Of a stretch of 64,000 bases of DNA, positions 1-8,137 are shown in pieces. Under the pieces are notes generated by a model, which was given only the letters and a program-made list of their open reading frames with translations, did not search any database and had not been told where the DNA came from. The stretch spans positions 1 to 64,000 of the forward strand of contig JAEEHB010000002.1 of the NCBI GenBank assembly GCA_016280595.1, given 5' to 3'. Numbering within the stretch: the first letter of the stretch is position 1; each line of letters opens with the position of its first letter. The translations under genes and the position numbers were made by a program. This stretch comes from Clostridiaceae bacterium (lineage in GTDB: Bacteria > Bacillota > Clostridia > Oscillospirales > Acutalibacteraceae).

Positions 1-703
1 AAACCGCGGACTGTTTTCCGGATTGCTTTATTGCGCCGATTGCGGAAAGAAGCTTACTTTTGAAGCGACAGCAAACTTTAAGCCTGATCAATACAGATAT
101 GTATGCTCAGGTTACCGCGGCGGCAGAGGCGATTGCACCATCCATTACATCAGGGAATGCGTTATCAAGGAAATTGTAACCGCAAAACTCAGGGAAGCGT
201 TATCCGTTGTCAAAAGCGACATTGACGGTTTTCGTGAAGAGTGGCTGAAACAGAATAATGCCCTGAAAAGCAAAGCGGATGCCGGCGATCGTAAAAAGCT
301 TGCGGAATTGAATAAGCGATATGATAATCTTGATGCCGTTATTGCCAAAACCTATGAAGATTATGCTCTCGGAACGCTGACACAGGAACGGTATTTCAAA
401 CTGGTAGATAAATTTGAGGATGAACAGTCAACTCTTAAATCCGAAATTGATCTGCTTGAAGAAAAAATCTCAAAAACCGATGAAACCGAAGACAAGGTTG
501 ACAGTTTTATTGAACTCGTTGAGAAATACACCGATGTTCCCGAACTGACACCCACTATTGTCAATGAATTTATTGACAGAATTATCGTTCATGAAGCAGA
601 TAAATCCACAGGCAAACGCACCCAGGCAATTGAAATCGTATTCAACTTTATCGGTCAAATTGCTTTCACCCCCGAAAGCTCCGATTATCCGATTGCAAGT
701 TAA
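1..703 (+). CDS. Large serine recombinase, C-terminal part (5' end outside window)
   Basis: The reading frame is open from the left edge of the window, so the catalytic N-terminal domain and most of the recombinase domain lie upstream. What is visible starts with the end of the recombinase domain (NRGLFSGLLYCADCGKKL). This is the first half of the recombinase zinc beta-ribbon: CADC at the start, then a second pair of cysteines in VCSGYRGGRGDC. A long charged helical stretch follows (window residues about 55-160), which is the coiled-coil region usual in large serine recombinases of Gram-positive transposons and prophages. The family cuts and joins attachment sites by a serine nucleophile to integrate or excise an element. 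A TTG at 23 could be misread as a start but lies inside the conserved domain. The gene suggests that an integrated element ends close to here. Family call is firm; the identity of the element is unknown. Confidence 0.88.
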   Translation, partial: NRGLFSGLLYCADCGKKLTFEATANFKPDQYRYVCSGYRGGRGDCTIHYIRECVIKEIVTAKLREALSVVKSDIDGFREEWLKQNNALKSKADAGDRKKLAELNKRYDNLDAVIAKTYEDYALGTLTQERYFKLVDKFEDEQSTLKSEIDLLEEKISKTDETEDKVDSFIELVEKYTDVPELTPTIVNEFIDRIIVHEADKSTGKRTQAIEIVFNFIGQIAFTPESSDYPIAS

Positions 704-754
704 GATGCACCCAATCAAAACCTATTAAATCATGCAAAACACAAGTGAAATAAC

Positions 755-793
755 AGAGTCGTGTGACTCGTTTTTAACAAATCACACGACTCT
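755..793 (+). terminator. Hairpin / likely terminator after the recombinase gene
   Basis: A perfect 12-base inverted repeat (AGAGTCGTGTGA at 755-766 and its complement at 782-793) lies about 50 bases after the recombinase stop. An alternative small hairpin inside its left half (GAGTC gtgt GACTC, 756-769) is followed directly by GTTTTT, the form of a rho-independent terminator. It could also be an end structure of the mobile element. Confidence 0.55.
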
Positions 794-859
794 CTGACCA
801 AAAAGTTCCTTACAAGGATTTAGGCATGCGCAATTCGCAATTGAGGGGCGCAGGGCTCC

Positions 860-935
860 CGCCTGTCATTCCGAGCCTGCCGAGGAATCTCAAATAGATC
901 CTTCGACTCGTTTCACTCGCTCAGGATGACAAAAC
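860..935. repeat. Imperfect palindromic repeat (TGTCATtCcGAGC ... GCTCAGGATGACA)
   Basis: The ends TGTCATTCCGAGC (864-876) and GCTCAGGATGACA (919-931) are inverted copies with two mismatches, and between them lie GGAATCTC and GATCCTTCGACTCG. Sequences of this form are familiar as dispersed, non-coding, MITE-like repeats in many bacterial genomes; that statement is from memory. No second copy is visible in this window. Confidence 0.5.
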
Positions 936-1199
936 GGTTTTAGATGTTGCTTCTTCAAAGGCACTGAGGGAGGACGCAAGAAGCGATGAAAACAACGCAT
1001 TTATGAGCGAAGACAGTATCGGGATACGGCGAGCGAATAAAGGCGTTGGGTCGAACCGCCAATGCGCCGCCTGTGGCGGATAAAGCGAGGCGGTGAGAGG
1101 AAGAAACAAGGAGAACTGCGAAGCGAGCCAGCGAGCAGAGCGACTATGTTTCTGACGGGCTTTAATATTCTCTTCCTTATAGTCAATCACCGCAAAACA
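936..1199. other. Noncoding stretch, probably a dispersed repeat relic
   Basis: No convincing gene is present in about 260 bases. The stretch has short reiterated GCGAG/GCGAAGCGAG-type words and a CCGCC-TGT-GGCGG hairpin near 1067-1079. A minus-strand open frame exists (about 104 codons across 921-1235), but it is low in complexity, has no ribosome binding site and reads through the repeat-like DNA, so I treat it as spurious. The region may be a multi-copy intergenic repeat or debris at the edge of the mobile element. Confidence 0.35.
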
Positions 1200-1233
1200 G
1201 CAAAAAGAACTGCGAGTGTAAAACCCGCAGTTC
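1200..1233 (-). terminator. Terminator of mgtE
   Basis: On the minus strand an 8-bp stem (GAACTGCG / CGCAGTTC, 1233-1226 and 1214-1207) is followed by TTTTTG, 48 bases after the mgtE stop. This is a standard rho-independent terminator. The plus strand also has a T-run after the stem, so it may work in both directions. Confidence 0.75.
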
Positions 1234-1280
1234 ATTAAAACTTTTTTCTTTTCGTTTTTCGCCTTTTATGCCCCGACCGG

Positions 1281-2672
1281 TCACCCCGCCATCGGGAGGG
1301 CACCGTTTACGATAAATGCCGTCGCTATGCCGAAATAAATCAGCAGCGAGAGCGCGTCCACTATCGTGGTAATCATCGGGCCTGCCATTAGAGCCGGGTC
1401 AAGATGAAGCACCTTGGCGAGTATGGGCAGGGAGCAGCCGATGGTCTTGGCTATGATGACGGTGAGTACCATTGAGATGCATACCACGAAGAAGACGGGG
1501 GTGCTGGTGTCAGAGTGGAAGACCATGCGCATTACCCACATCCTGATAAAGTTAGCCACAGAGAGGGTAATACCGCACATAACGGCGACGCGGATTTCCT
1601 TCCAGAGCACCAGGAAATAGTCTTTTACTTTGATGTTACCGAGCGCAAGGCCACGGATGATAAGGGTTGAAACCTGGTTGCCCGAGTTACCGCCGGTGTC
1701 CATAAGCATGGGAATGCAGGCGGTGAGGCCCGCGATGAGCGCGAGTTTGTCCTCAAAGTTTTCGATTATCATTCCCGTGAATGTAGCGGAAATCATAAGG
1801 ATGAGGAGCCATACGATTCTGTTTTTGAAAAGCTTGAAAACGCCGGTCTTGAGGTAGTTCTCTTCCGAGGGTAACAGCAAGGCCATCTTTTCAAAGTCTT
1901 CCGTGTTTTCTTCCTGGATAACGTCAACGATATCGTCGATGGTGATGATGCCGACGAGTCTGTTTTCGTTATCAACAACGGGCACGGAGAGAAGGTCGTA
2001 TTTGCGCACGATTTCGGCGACCGTTTCCTGGTCGTCAAGGGTGTTGACGGAGATAAGGCGGTCGTCATCGACCATTATCGATTCGAGCACGGTGCCTTTT
2101 TTCGCGACTATGAGTTTGCGAAGGGGGAGCACGCCCACGAGTTTGCGCTTTTCGTCAATGCAGTAGCAGGTTTCGATTGATTCCTTGTCCTGCGCCGTGC
2201 GTCTGAGTTCGTCAATCGCCTCGTCTACGGTGAGGCGGGAGTGGAATGCCGCCATTTCGGCAGTCATGATGCTGCCTGCGGAATCCTCGGGATATCTGAG
2301 AAATTTGTTGATGGTTTCTCTTGTCTCGCGGCTTGTCTGGGCAAGCACGCGCGTAACCACATTTGCGGGCACCTCTTCAAGAAAGTCAACGGCGTCGTCG
2401 ATGAACATATCTTCAACGAGGTTGTGAATTTCAACATTGGTGATTGAGTTTATAACCGCTTCCTGTGTTTCCGATTCGAGATAGGAGAAAACATCAGCAG
2501 ATGAATTTTTGGGAAGAAGACGGAAGATTTTTACCTGGTCCTCTTCGCCTGCCTCCGATATCACCTGGGCGATATCGACGGTATTCATTTCATTGAGAAT
2601 ATCTTTTATCGTGGAAAATTTATTCTCATGAAGCATGTTGGTGATAAGGTTGAGCAAAACTTCATTTTCCAA
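1281..2672 (-). CDS. mgtE: Magnesium transporter MgtE
   Basis: MgtE forms a homodimeric Mg2+ channel in the cytoplasmic membrane, gated by Mg2+ bound to its cytosolic domains. The order is typical: an N-terminal helical MgtE_N superhelix (about residues 10-125), a CBS pair (about 130-250; note VPVVDNENRLVGIITIDDIV at the end of the second CBS), a connecting helix, then five membrane helices from about 280 to the end. The motif DTGGNSGNQ and the late acidic DPALMAGPM stretch are characteristic of the pore. I start at the TTG at 2672 (protein begins MENEVLLNLI), because AAAGGG sits 9 bases upstream; an in-frame TTG at 2693 would add seven residues without a better site. The length, 463 residues, is normal. 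The ribosome binding site is inside a hairpin (separate entry). Confidence 0.95.
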   Translation of the reverse strand: MENEVLLNLITNMLHENKFSTIKDILNEMNTVDIAQVISEAGEEDQVKIFRLLPKNSSADVFSYLESETQEAVINSITNVEIHNLVEDMFIDDAVDFLEEVPANVVTRVLAQTSRETRETINKFLRYPEDSAGSIMTAEMAAFHSRLTVDEAIDELRRTAQDKESIETCYCIDEKRKLVGVLPLRKLIVAKKGTVLESIMVDDDRLISVNTLDDQETVAEIVRKYDLLSVPVVDNENRLVGIITIDDIVDVIQEENTEDFEKMALLLPSEENYLKTGVFKLFKNRIVWLLILMISATFTGMIIENFEDKLALIAGLTACIPMLMDTGGNSGNQVSTLIIRGLALGNIKVKDYFLVLWKEIRVAVMCGITLSVANFIRMWVMRMVFHSDTSTPVFFVVCISMVLTVIIAKTIGCSLPILAKVLHLDPALMAGPMITTIVDALSLLIYFGIATAFIVNGALPMAG

Positions 2673-2679
2673 AATAATA

Positions 2680-2706
2680 CGCCCTTTCCGCAATAGCGTA
2701 AGGGCG
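2680..2706 (-). promoter_or_regulatory. Hairpin covering the mgtE ribosome binding site
   Basis: CGCCCTT (2706-2700 on the minus strand) is complementary to AAGGGCG (2686-2680), with a 13-base loop. The right arm contains the AAGGG used for the mgtE start at 2672, so folding would hide it. The 172-base leader between 2673 and 2844 shows no recognisable M-box. Confidence 0.45.
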
Positions 2707-2844
2707 TTAAAGAATAATCAAACCGCTGAAAAAACAATCAAACAACCGTCTGAGATGAACCCAACAGCCTGCACGCTAATGCTTTATAGAATTTTAAGAT
2801 GCATAATCGACCGTGACTACTGTCGCTGTTCAAGAAATCTCACC

Positions 2845-3705
2845 TCACTGTTTCTGTGCCTGTTTTTTCTTTCTGGCTTTGGATTTGTAACTCAGGAGCG
2901 CTTTTACCGAATCTTCGGGGGTAACAATGTCGCCCACACAAAGCGCCGATTCGGAATACATGCCTCTGAATTCGGTGCCTCCGATGGTAAGCAGGCCTTT
3001 TGCCTTGGCAATCTTAAGCAGTTCTTTCTGCTGCTCTTCGGTGTTGCCCGGGTGCCAGACCTCTACGCCGTCAAGCCCGATTTTGATAAGCTCGTCAAGC
3101 AGTTCGAAACTGTTTCTTGAGCCCGGATGAGCAAGCACCGCGATGCCGCCCGCCTCGTGAATCGCCTTGACTATTTCGGAGGGTTCGGGGTATTTTGCGA
3201 TTGTGACCACATTTCCTTCGCTTTCGGGGGAGAAGAGTTCATCGTAAATGTCTCCGTAAATCCCGGCGGAAATGCCGCACTCCATAAGAGCATGCATAAT
3301 GTGCTGCTCAAATACGGCTGTGGAGCCGGTGGCGCACTTTGTGACAAGCTCGGGAGTGATGGGATACTTACGGGCGACTTTGAGAGTCATTATCTGACTC
3401 GCCCTTTTCCTCGCGTCGATATTTCTGTGGCAGAGGCCTTCGAGCCTGTCGGGGCTGTCGGGGAGATAGCACAGGATATCGGCGTAACTGTTCCGTTTTG
3501 AATCGTAGGCCGAAAGTTCAACTCCGGGGATAACCGTAACGCCTTTCCTTTCGCCTATTATTTTGCCTCTTACGGTGCCCGCCTGACAGTCTCTGTCTGT
3601 GATGGCGATGGCTTCCAGTCCTCTTTTCTGGGCGAGAACGATGAGATCGTCAATGCCCATGGAACTGTCCGAAAGTTTGGTATGGCAGTGTAAATCTCCT
3701 GTCAT
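2845..3705 (-). CDS. PHP-domain phosphoesterase (RNase AM / YciV-like)
   Basis: The PHP family uses a cluster of metal-binding His and Asp residues to hydrolyse phosphoesters. The visible motifs are HCHTKLSDSS at residues 6-15 (first metal motif), AITDRD at about 34-39, GVELSA at about 61-66, AHPG at about 193-196 and GGTEFRG near residue 243. The insert between the second and fourth motifs and the length (286 residues) fit the branch that includes E. coli YciV/RNase AM, a 5'-3' exonuclease and nucleoside 3',5'-bisphosphate phosphatase. The start ATG has AGAGG 9 bases upstream. A good divergent promoter lies at 3754-3782, and mgtE follows 172 bases downstream on the same strand. The substrate cannot be fixed from sequence. 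A basic KARKKKQAQK tail ends the protein. Confidence 0.85.
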   Translation of the reverse strand: MTGDLHCHTKLSDSSMGIDDLIVLAQKRGLEAIAITDRDCQAGTVRGKIIGERKGVTVIPGVELSAYDSKRNSYADILCYLPDSPDRLEGLCHRNIDARKRASQIMTLKVARKYPITPELVTKCATGSTAVFEQHIMHALMECGISAGIYGDIYDELFSPESEGNVVTIAKYPEPSEIVKAIHEAGGIAVLAHPGSRNSFELLDELIKIGLDGVEVWHPGNTEEQQKELLKIAKAKGLLTIGGTEFRGMYSESALCVGDIVTPEDSVKALLSYKSKARKKKQAQKQ

Positions 3706-3753
3706 AAATGAAAACCTCTTTCAAAAAATCGCATATACCCTCAATATACAGCC

Positions 3754-3782
3754 ATTATATAATAAAAATTTTAATATTGCAA
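3754..3782 (-). promoter_or_regulatory. Sigma-A promoter for the PHP gene
   Basis: On the minus strand TTGCAA (3782-3777), a 17-base AT-rich spacer and TATAAT (3759-3754), about 50 bases before the start at 3705. Confidence 0.7.
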
Positions 3783-3839
3783 GTCTTTTTGAATTTTTTA
3801 TTAAAAATAATTGAATAAGTGTTTTTTTGACCTGTGTTA

Positions 3840-3848
3840 TGGTATAAT
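3840..3848 (+). promoter_or_regulatory. Extended -10 promoter for the FtsW/RodA-PBP operon
   Basis: TGGTATAAT is an exact extended -10 (TGnTATAAT), 35 bases before the ATG at 3884. No good -35 is spaced correctly upstream, which is acceptable for an extended -10 promoter. Confidence 0.6.
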
Positions 3849-3883
3849 ACCTTGAACTGTAAAAACCGGAAAGGAGGGATACG

Positions 3884-5158
3884 ATGGCAAAGCAGCCCAA
3901 AGAAAACAGATTCAGGCAGACTACCGTTATGGTGCTCATTTCGCTCTTTCAGGCAATCTGCGCGTGCGAAGTGATTCTGTATCAGAAGGAAGCAAGCAAC
4001 AGTCTGATTTACATATTCGCCGGTTACATCGCCGCCGAGTGGCTCTATATGATGTTCGGCGTGATTATCACGGGCAACGATTATTTCGAACTCGAAGCCA
4101 TCGCGTTTTTCCTTTCGGGCATTGGGCTCACGGTGTGCGCTACAATCAGCGAGGATTACGCCTTAAAGCAGGTTATCGCCATCGGGCTCGGGCTTGCTGT
4201 TTACCTCGTGCTCCTTCTCCTCATAAAGAATATAAGAGTCGCGATGTTCTTAAGGTACCCGGCGGCGGTCGCTTCGCTTATTCTGCTTGCGGTAAATCTC
4301 GTTATGGCGAAGGTCACAAACGGTGCGCTCAACTGGATTACGCTCGGCTCGTTTTCGTTTCAGCCGTCCGAACTTGTAAAAGTAGCCTTCGTGCTTGTTG
4401 GCGCGGTTTCGCTTGACAAACTGCTTTCAAACGTCAATCTCATAAGATATATCGCTTTCTGCCTTGCCTGCGTGGGCGCGCTCTTTTTGATGCGCGATTT
4501 CGGCACGGCACTCATCTTCTTTTTCACATTTATCCTGATTGCCTATATGCGCTCGGGCGATGTGCGTACTATTGCGCTCATCTGCACCGCCGCGCTCATG
4601 GGCGCGCTGCTTATAATCTATTTCAAGCCCTATGTCGCAAACCGCTTTTCGGCTTACAGGCACGTGTGGGAAAATATGGACACCACCGGATACCAGCAGA
4701 CAAGAGTGCTCATTTATTCCTCCTCGGGCGGACTTTTCGGGCTCGGGCTCGGCGAAGGCAAACTCAGGGATGTTTTCGCCGCTTCAACTGACCTCGTCTT
4801 CGGCCTTATATGCGAGGAAATGGGCCTCATAACCGCCATTGCGGTATGCGTGTCATTCGCGTTTATCGCGGTATTCGCCTTAAGGGCGGCAAAGGGCGCA
4901 AAGTCTTCATTTTACGCTATCGCCTCGGTCGCGGCTTCGGGTATGATACTGTTTCAGCTTATGCTCAATGTTTTCGGCATCACGGATCTTCTGCCGCTCA
5001 CGGGCGTAACCCTGCCTTTTGTTTCAAGGGGCGGCTCAAGCGTAATCTGCTCGTGGGGTCTGCTTGCCTATATCAAGGCGGCGGGCGCACCCTTCAAACT
5101 GCCCTCGCCCGATGTTGATATGTCGCGCAAGGCGAAGAAGGGGGGCACAGCCGCGTGA
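3884..5158 (+). CDS. FtsW/RodA/SpoVE family peptidoglycan glycosyltransferase
   Basis: SEDS-family membrane protein that polymerises lipid II into glycan strands. About ten hydrophobic segments run through 424 residues. Family motifs are present: FQPSELVKVAFVL (about 158-170), MRDFGTALIFF with the catalytic-region Asp (about 203-213), GGLFGLGLGEGK in the large extracellular loop (about 282-293) and LPLTGVTLPFVSRGGSS near residue 370, the signature before the last helices. AAAGGAGGG lies 7 bases before the ATG. The gene overlaps the next one (transpeptidase) by 4 bases (GTGA), so the pair is translationally coupled and probably forms a SEDS-bPBP complex. The pair resembles actinobacterial rodA-pbpA, so I do not name it ftsW. 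Confidence 0.92.
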   Translation: MAKQPKENRFRQTTVMVLISLFQAICACEVILYQKEASNSLIYIFAGYIAAEWLYMMFGVIITGNDYFELEAIAFFLSGIGLTVCATISEDYALKQVIAIGLGLAVYLVLLLLIKNIRVAMFLRYPAAVASLILLAVNLVMAKVTNGALNWITLGSFSFQPSELVKVAFVLVGAVSLDKLLSNVNLIRYIAFCLACVGALFLMRDFGTALIFFFTFILIAYMRSGDVRTIALICTAALMGALLIIYFKPYVANRFSAYRHVWENMDTTGYQQTRVLIYSSSGGLFGLGLGEGKLRDVFAASTDLVFGLICEEMGLITAIAVCVSFAFIAVFALRAAKGAKSSFYAIASVAASGMILFQLMLNVFGITDLLPLTGVTLPFVSRGGSSVICSWGLLAYIKAAGAPFKLPSPDVDMSRKAKKGGTAA

Positions 5159-6519
5159 AAAAAACGGTCAAACGCGCCGCGGTCCTCTACTTCCTTGTAG
5201 CAATTTTCCTCGCGGGTATGATTCTGCTCACGGTGCAGTTTGTGATGAACGGCTCAAAGTGGGCAAACAACAGAGCCAACCGCCATATTTATTCGGGCGG
5301 CACAGTCGCTCAGGCGGGCGCGATTTATGACAGAAACGGCGTAACCCTCGCCGCGAGTGAAAACGGCAAAAGAGTATTTGCAAAGGCGTCTGCGGTAAGA
5401 AAAGCGGTGCTCCACGTTGTGGGAGACACAAGCGGAGTGATTTCAACTGGCACTCACTATCTTTACAGAAGCACCCTTTCGGGTTACAATCTTATTGACG
5501 GCATATATTCGCTCAAGTCAAAAGGCACAGGCAACGATATCACGCTCAATATCGATTCGGGGGCGTGCAGGGCCGCTTATGAAGCGCTGGGCGAGCGCAA
5601 CGGCACGGTGGTTGTGTGCAACTACAAAACGGGCGAACTGCTTGTGTCGGTTTCAAAGCCGTCTTACGATGTGACGGATGTGCCCAAAAACCTCAGAACA
5701 AGCGAAAGATACGAGGGCGTATTCCTCGATAAAGCCTGCTCGGGCATTTACACGCCGGGCTCGATTATGAAGATAATCACAGCCGCCTGCGCGATTGAAA
5801 ATATACCCGATATATATATGCGCACATTCGAGTGCAAGGGTGAATACAAAACGGGCGACGGCACGGTAATCTGCAACGGCACTCACGGCAAGGTGAGTTT
5901 TCAGCAGGCGCTCAATGAATCGTGCAACTGCGCTTTCGCTCAGATTTCAATAGAACTCGGAGCGCAGAAACTGAAAGCGACCGCGGAGTCGCTCGGCTTC
6001 AACAAGCAGCTTTACGCAAAGGAAGTGCCGCTTGTAAAAAGCAGATTCAACCCTTCCGCCTCAAGCAAAACAGAACTCGGCTGGGCGGGAATAGGGCAGT
6101 CAACAACTTATGTAAATCCCGTTCATTTCCTCGCAATTATGAACGCGATTGCAAACTCCGGCACGGGATACGCGCCGGACAGAATAAAGCAGACGGGCAC
6201 ACTCACACAGATTATCGGCAGGATGCCCGAAATAATGGTGAGGATGAATCCCGACACCGCCTCGCAGTTAAAACGGTTGCTTCGCTCAAACGTCACCGAT
6301 AAATACGGCGAGGGTAAATTCCCGGGCCTTGTGATGTGCGGCAAAACGGGCACCGCAGAACTTGACGACGCCGAAAGCCACAGCGTGTTTGCGGGCTTCT
6401 GCGCAAGGGATGACCTTCCCTTAAGCGTGGTGGTAATTGCCGAAAACGCGGGCTGGGGAAGCGGCGTTGCGGCAAACACGGCAAACAGAGTGCTTCAGTA
6501 TCTTGATGACAACAGATAA
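5155..6519 (+). CDS. Class B penicillin-binding protein (PbpA-like transpeptidase)
   Basis: D,D-transpeptidase that cross-links peptidoglycan outside the membrane. It has an N-terminal membrane anchor (about 9-30), a short pedestal region (AGAIYDRNGVTLA, about 55-67) and a transpeptidase domain from about 150. The three active-site motifs are complete: SxxK at S203-I-M-K206, SxN at S256-C-N258 and KTG at K397-T-G399 (in GKTGTAEL). At 454 residues it is short for a class B enzyme and has little of the usual N-terminal domain, as in actinobacterial PbpA encoded beside RodA. The GTG start overlaps the stop of the SEDS gene, so the two are likely made as partners. An SH3-repeat envelope protein follows 18 bases downstream. 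Confidence 0.93.
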   Translation: MKKTVKRAAVLYFLVAIFLAGMILLTVQFVMNGSKWANNRANRHIYSGGTVAQAGAIYDRNGVTLAASENGKRVFAKASAVRKAVLHVVGDTSGVISTGTHYLYRSTLSGYNLIDGIYSLKSKGTGNDITLNIDSGACRAAYEALGERNGTVVVCNYKTGELLVSVSKPSYDVTDVPKNLRTSERYEGVFLDKACSGIYTPGSIMKIITAACAIENIPDIYMRTFECKGEYKTGDGTVICNGTHGKVSFQQALNESCNCAFAQISIELGAQKLKATAESLGFNKQLYAKEVPLVKSRFNPSASSKTELGWAGIGQSTTYVNPVHFLAIMNAIANSGTGYAPDRIKQTGTLTQIIGRMPEIMVRMNPDTASQLKRLLRSNVTDKYGEGKFPGLVMCGKTGTAELDDAESHSVFAGFCARDDLPLSVVVIAENAGWGSGVAANTANRVLQYLDDNR

Positions 6520-6537
6520 AACCGGGTGAGGTATGAA

Positions 6538-8082
6538 ATGATTAAAAGAATACTTTCCGTTTTCGCCGCGGCAGTGCTTATTGCTCTGTGCTGCCTGCCG
6601 GCTTTCTGCGAAGAAGAAGAGACCGAATATCCCGCCGCCTCCTGCAAAACAAAGGCTGACGGCATCACAACCATATATGTGATAAAGCAGAAGGAAGAGG
6701 ATTATATCTGCGAGGAAAAATTTCTCCCTTCGGGCACCGCGCTGACCTTTGCCTATGAAGAAAAAGATCCGCAGATTATTTCCGACAGCGGCTTTGAGCC
6801 GGGCGGCAAGTACTACGCCTATGTCGAGGCGGAAATCGGCACCGGCTATGTGTGCACGGACGATATCGTGCCGGACGAAGAGGTCTTTTCGGGCAAGAGT
6901 TTTCTGAATTCATATCAGGATACCTATGTCGCGGACGCGGCGAAGGGCGTTGAAATCAGAAAAGGACCCTCAAGGATGTATGACACGGTTGCCGTTATAC
7001 CGCAGGGCGAAACTTTCACCGTTTCCGAATTTGATTCAAACCTGAATAACCCTTACTACGGCTATGTGAATTACGGCGGCAAAGAGGGCTGGGTGTATGT
7101 TTACGATTTCGACCTTGACCACGCCGTCTGCTATAAAGTTGACTCCGCGTCGTATTTCGCCGGCAAGGCGCAGGTTATATCAACAGGCGTTTATCTTGCG
7201 GATATCCGCCGCGACGACGGCACAAAATATTTAAGACTCTCGGACGATATTCCTCTGGGCACAACGCTCAAATATGATAAATACTGCTACCTTGACGCGA
7301 CAAACGTTGCCGCATATACGGAGTATAACGGCACAAAGGGCTGGCTGACTTTCAGCGTCGGCACGCAGGACACCTCGCCCGGTCACGTGCTTCCGTATGT
7401 GTATGATATCGCTTATATCGGAAGCGACTCGGAGATTTACTCAAAGAGAGGCGATATTTTATCCGGCACGGGCAAAGCGATACCCGCGGGCACGCTCGTT
7501 AACCTGCAGGCGTTTTACCTTGAGGCGGACAGCACTGTTTACCGCTGGTGGCTTAATGTCGAATACGGCGGCAAGAATGTGTGGATTACCGCCGACGATT
7601 CTTCTTCAAGCGCAATCGGCTCGGGTATGTACGCGCTCGCCTATGTTTCGGGCGATTCAATCGGTATGTATGACAGCCTTGACCTTTCATCGGGCATATC
7701 GAAAACCCTTTATTACGGCGAAAGGCTTTCGCTCTTTGCTTCAATCCATTCGAAAGGGCTTTACTGGTATTATGTCAACACTCCGGGCGGCCCGGGAATT
7801 GTGAGGCAGTCCGATTTAATCACGTTATACGCTTCTTCCAAACGCCACGCCCTCAGGATGAATGAAGACGGCGAAACCGTGATGGGCGTGAGCGAAGTGC
7901 TTGAAGACCCGGGAGTTGAAACAACAGCCCCGGCAGAAGAAGACGAAACGGAAGAGGCAAAGGAAAAGAAAGATTTTCCGCTCACAAAAGTGCTTATCGG
8001 AGCGGGTGCGGCGGTGATTATTGCGGCGGCTGTCGCGGTTTCCGCGGTTACGACGGTAAAGAAGAATAAAAAAGAAGATTAA
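6538..8082 (+). CDS. Exported SH3-repeat protein with C-terminal membrane anchor
   Basis: The protein begins with a signal peptide (KRILSVFAAAVLIALCCLPAFC) and ends with a hydrophobic segment (about 472-495) and the basic tail KKNKKED, so it should be held outside the membrane by its C-terminus. One bacterial SH3 domain is clear at about residues 138-200 (VEIRKGPSRMYDTVAVIPQG, with GGKEGWVYVYDF). Several similar beta-rich units follow, each ending in G-W/NVW-type motifs (GTKGWLTF, GGKNVWIT). SH3_3 domains usually bind cell-wall peptides. I chose the ATG at 6538, with GTGAGG 6 bases upstream, over an in-frame GTG at 6526. As third gene of the SEDS-transpeptidase operon it may be a wall-binding accessory or regulator; that role is inferred from position. 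Confidence 0.8.
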   Translation: MIKRILSVFAAAVLIALCCLPAFCEEEETEYPAASCKTKADGITTIYVIKQKEEDYICEEKFLPSGTALTFAYEEKDPQIISDSGFEPGGKYYAYVEAEIGTGYVCTDDIVPDEEVFSGKSFLNSYQDTYVADAAKGVEIRKGPSRMYDTVAVIPQGETFTVSEFDSNLNNPYYGYVNYGGKEGWVYVYDFDLDHAVCYKVDSASYFAGKAQVISTGVYLADIRRDDGTKYLRLSDDIPLGTTLKYDKYCYLDATNVAAYTEYNGTKGWLTFSVGTQDTSPGHVLPYVYDIAYIGSDSEIYSKRGDILSGTGKAIPAGTLVNLQAFYLEADSTVYRWWLNVEYGGKNVWITADDSSSSAIGSGMYALAYVSGDSIGMYDSLDLSSGISKTLYYGERLSLFASIHSKGLYWYYVNTPGGPGIVRQSDLITLYASSKRHALRMNEDGETVMGVSEVLEDPGVETTAPAEEDETEEAKEKKDFPLTKVLIGAGAAVIIAAAVAVSAVTTVKKNKKED

Positions 8083-8096
8083 TTAAAAAACAAAAC

Positions 8097-8119
8097 GGCA
8101 GGCTCGAAATGAGCCTGCC
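8097..8119. terminator. Bidirectional terminator between convergent genes
   Basis: A 9-bp stem (GGCAGGCTC / GAGCCTGCC) with a GAAAT loop has a T-rich run on the right and an A-rich run on the left, so it can end transcription from both sides. Confidence 0.9.
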
Positions 8120-8137
8120 TATTTTATTTATTTTTTT

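Noticed and set aside
921-1235. A 104-codon minus-strand open frame
   Set aside because: No ribosome binding site, low complexity, and it runs through repeat-like DNA and the mgtE terminator. I think it is spurious.
2673-2844. M-box (Mg2+ riboswitch) upstream of mgtE
   Set aside because: The conserved GTTAGGTGAGGCTCC-like start and other blocks are absent on the minus strand; only a simple hairpin over the ribosome binding site is visible.
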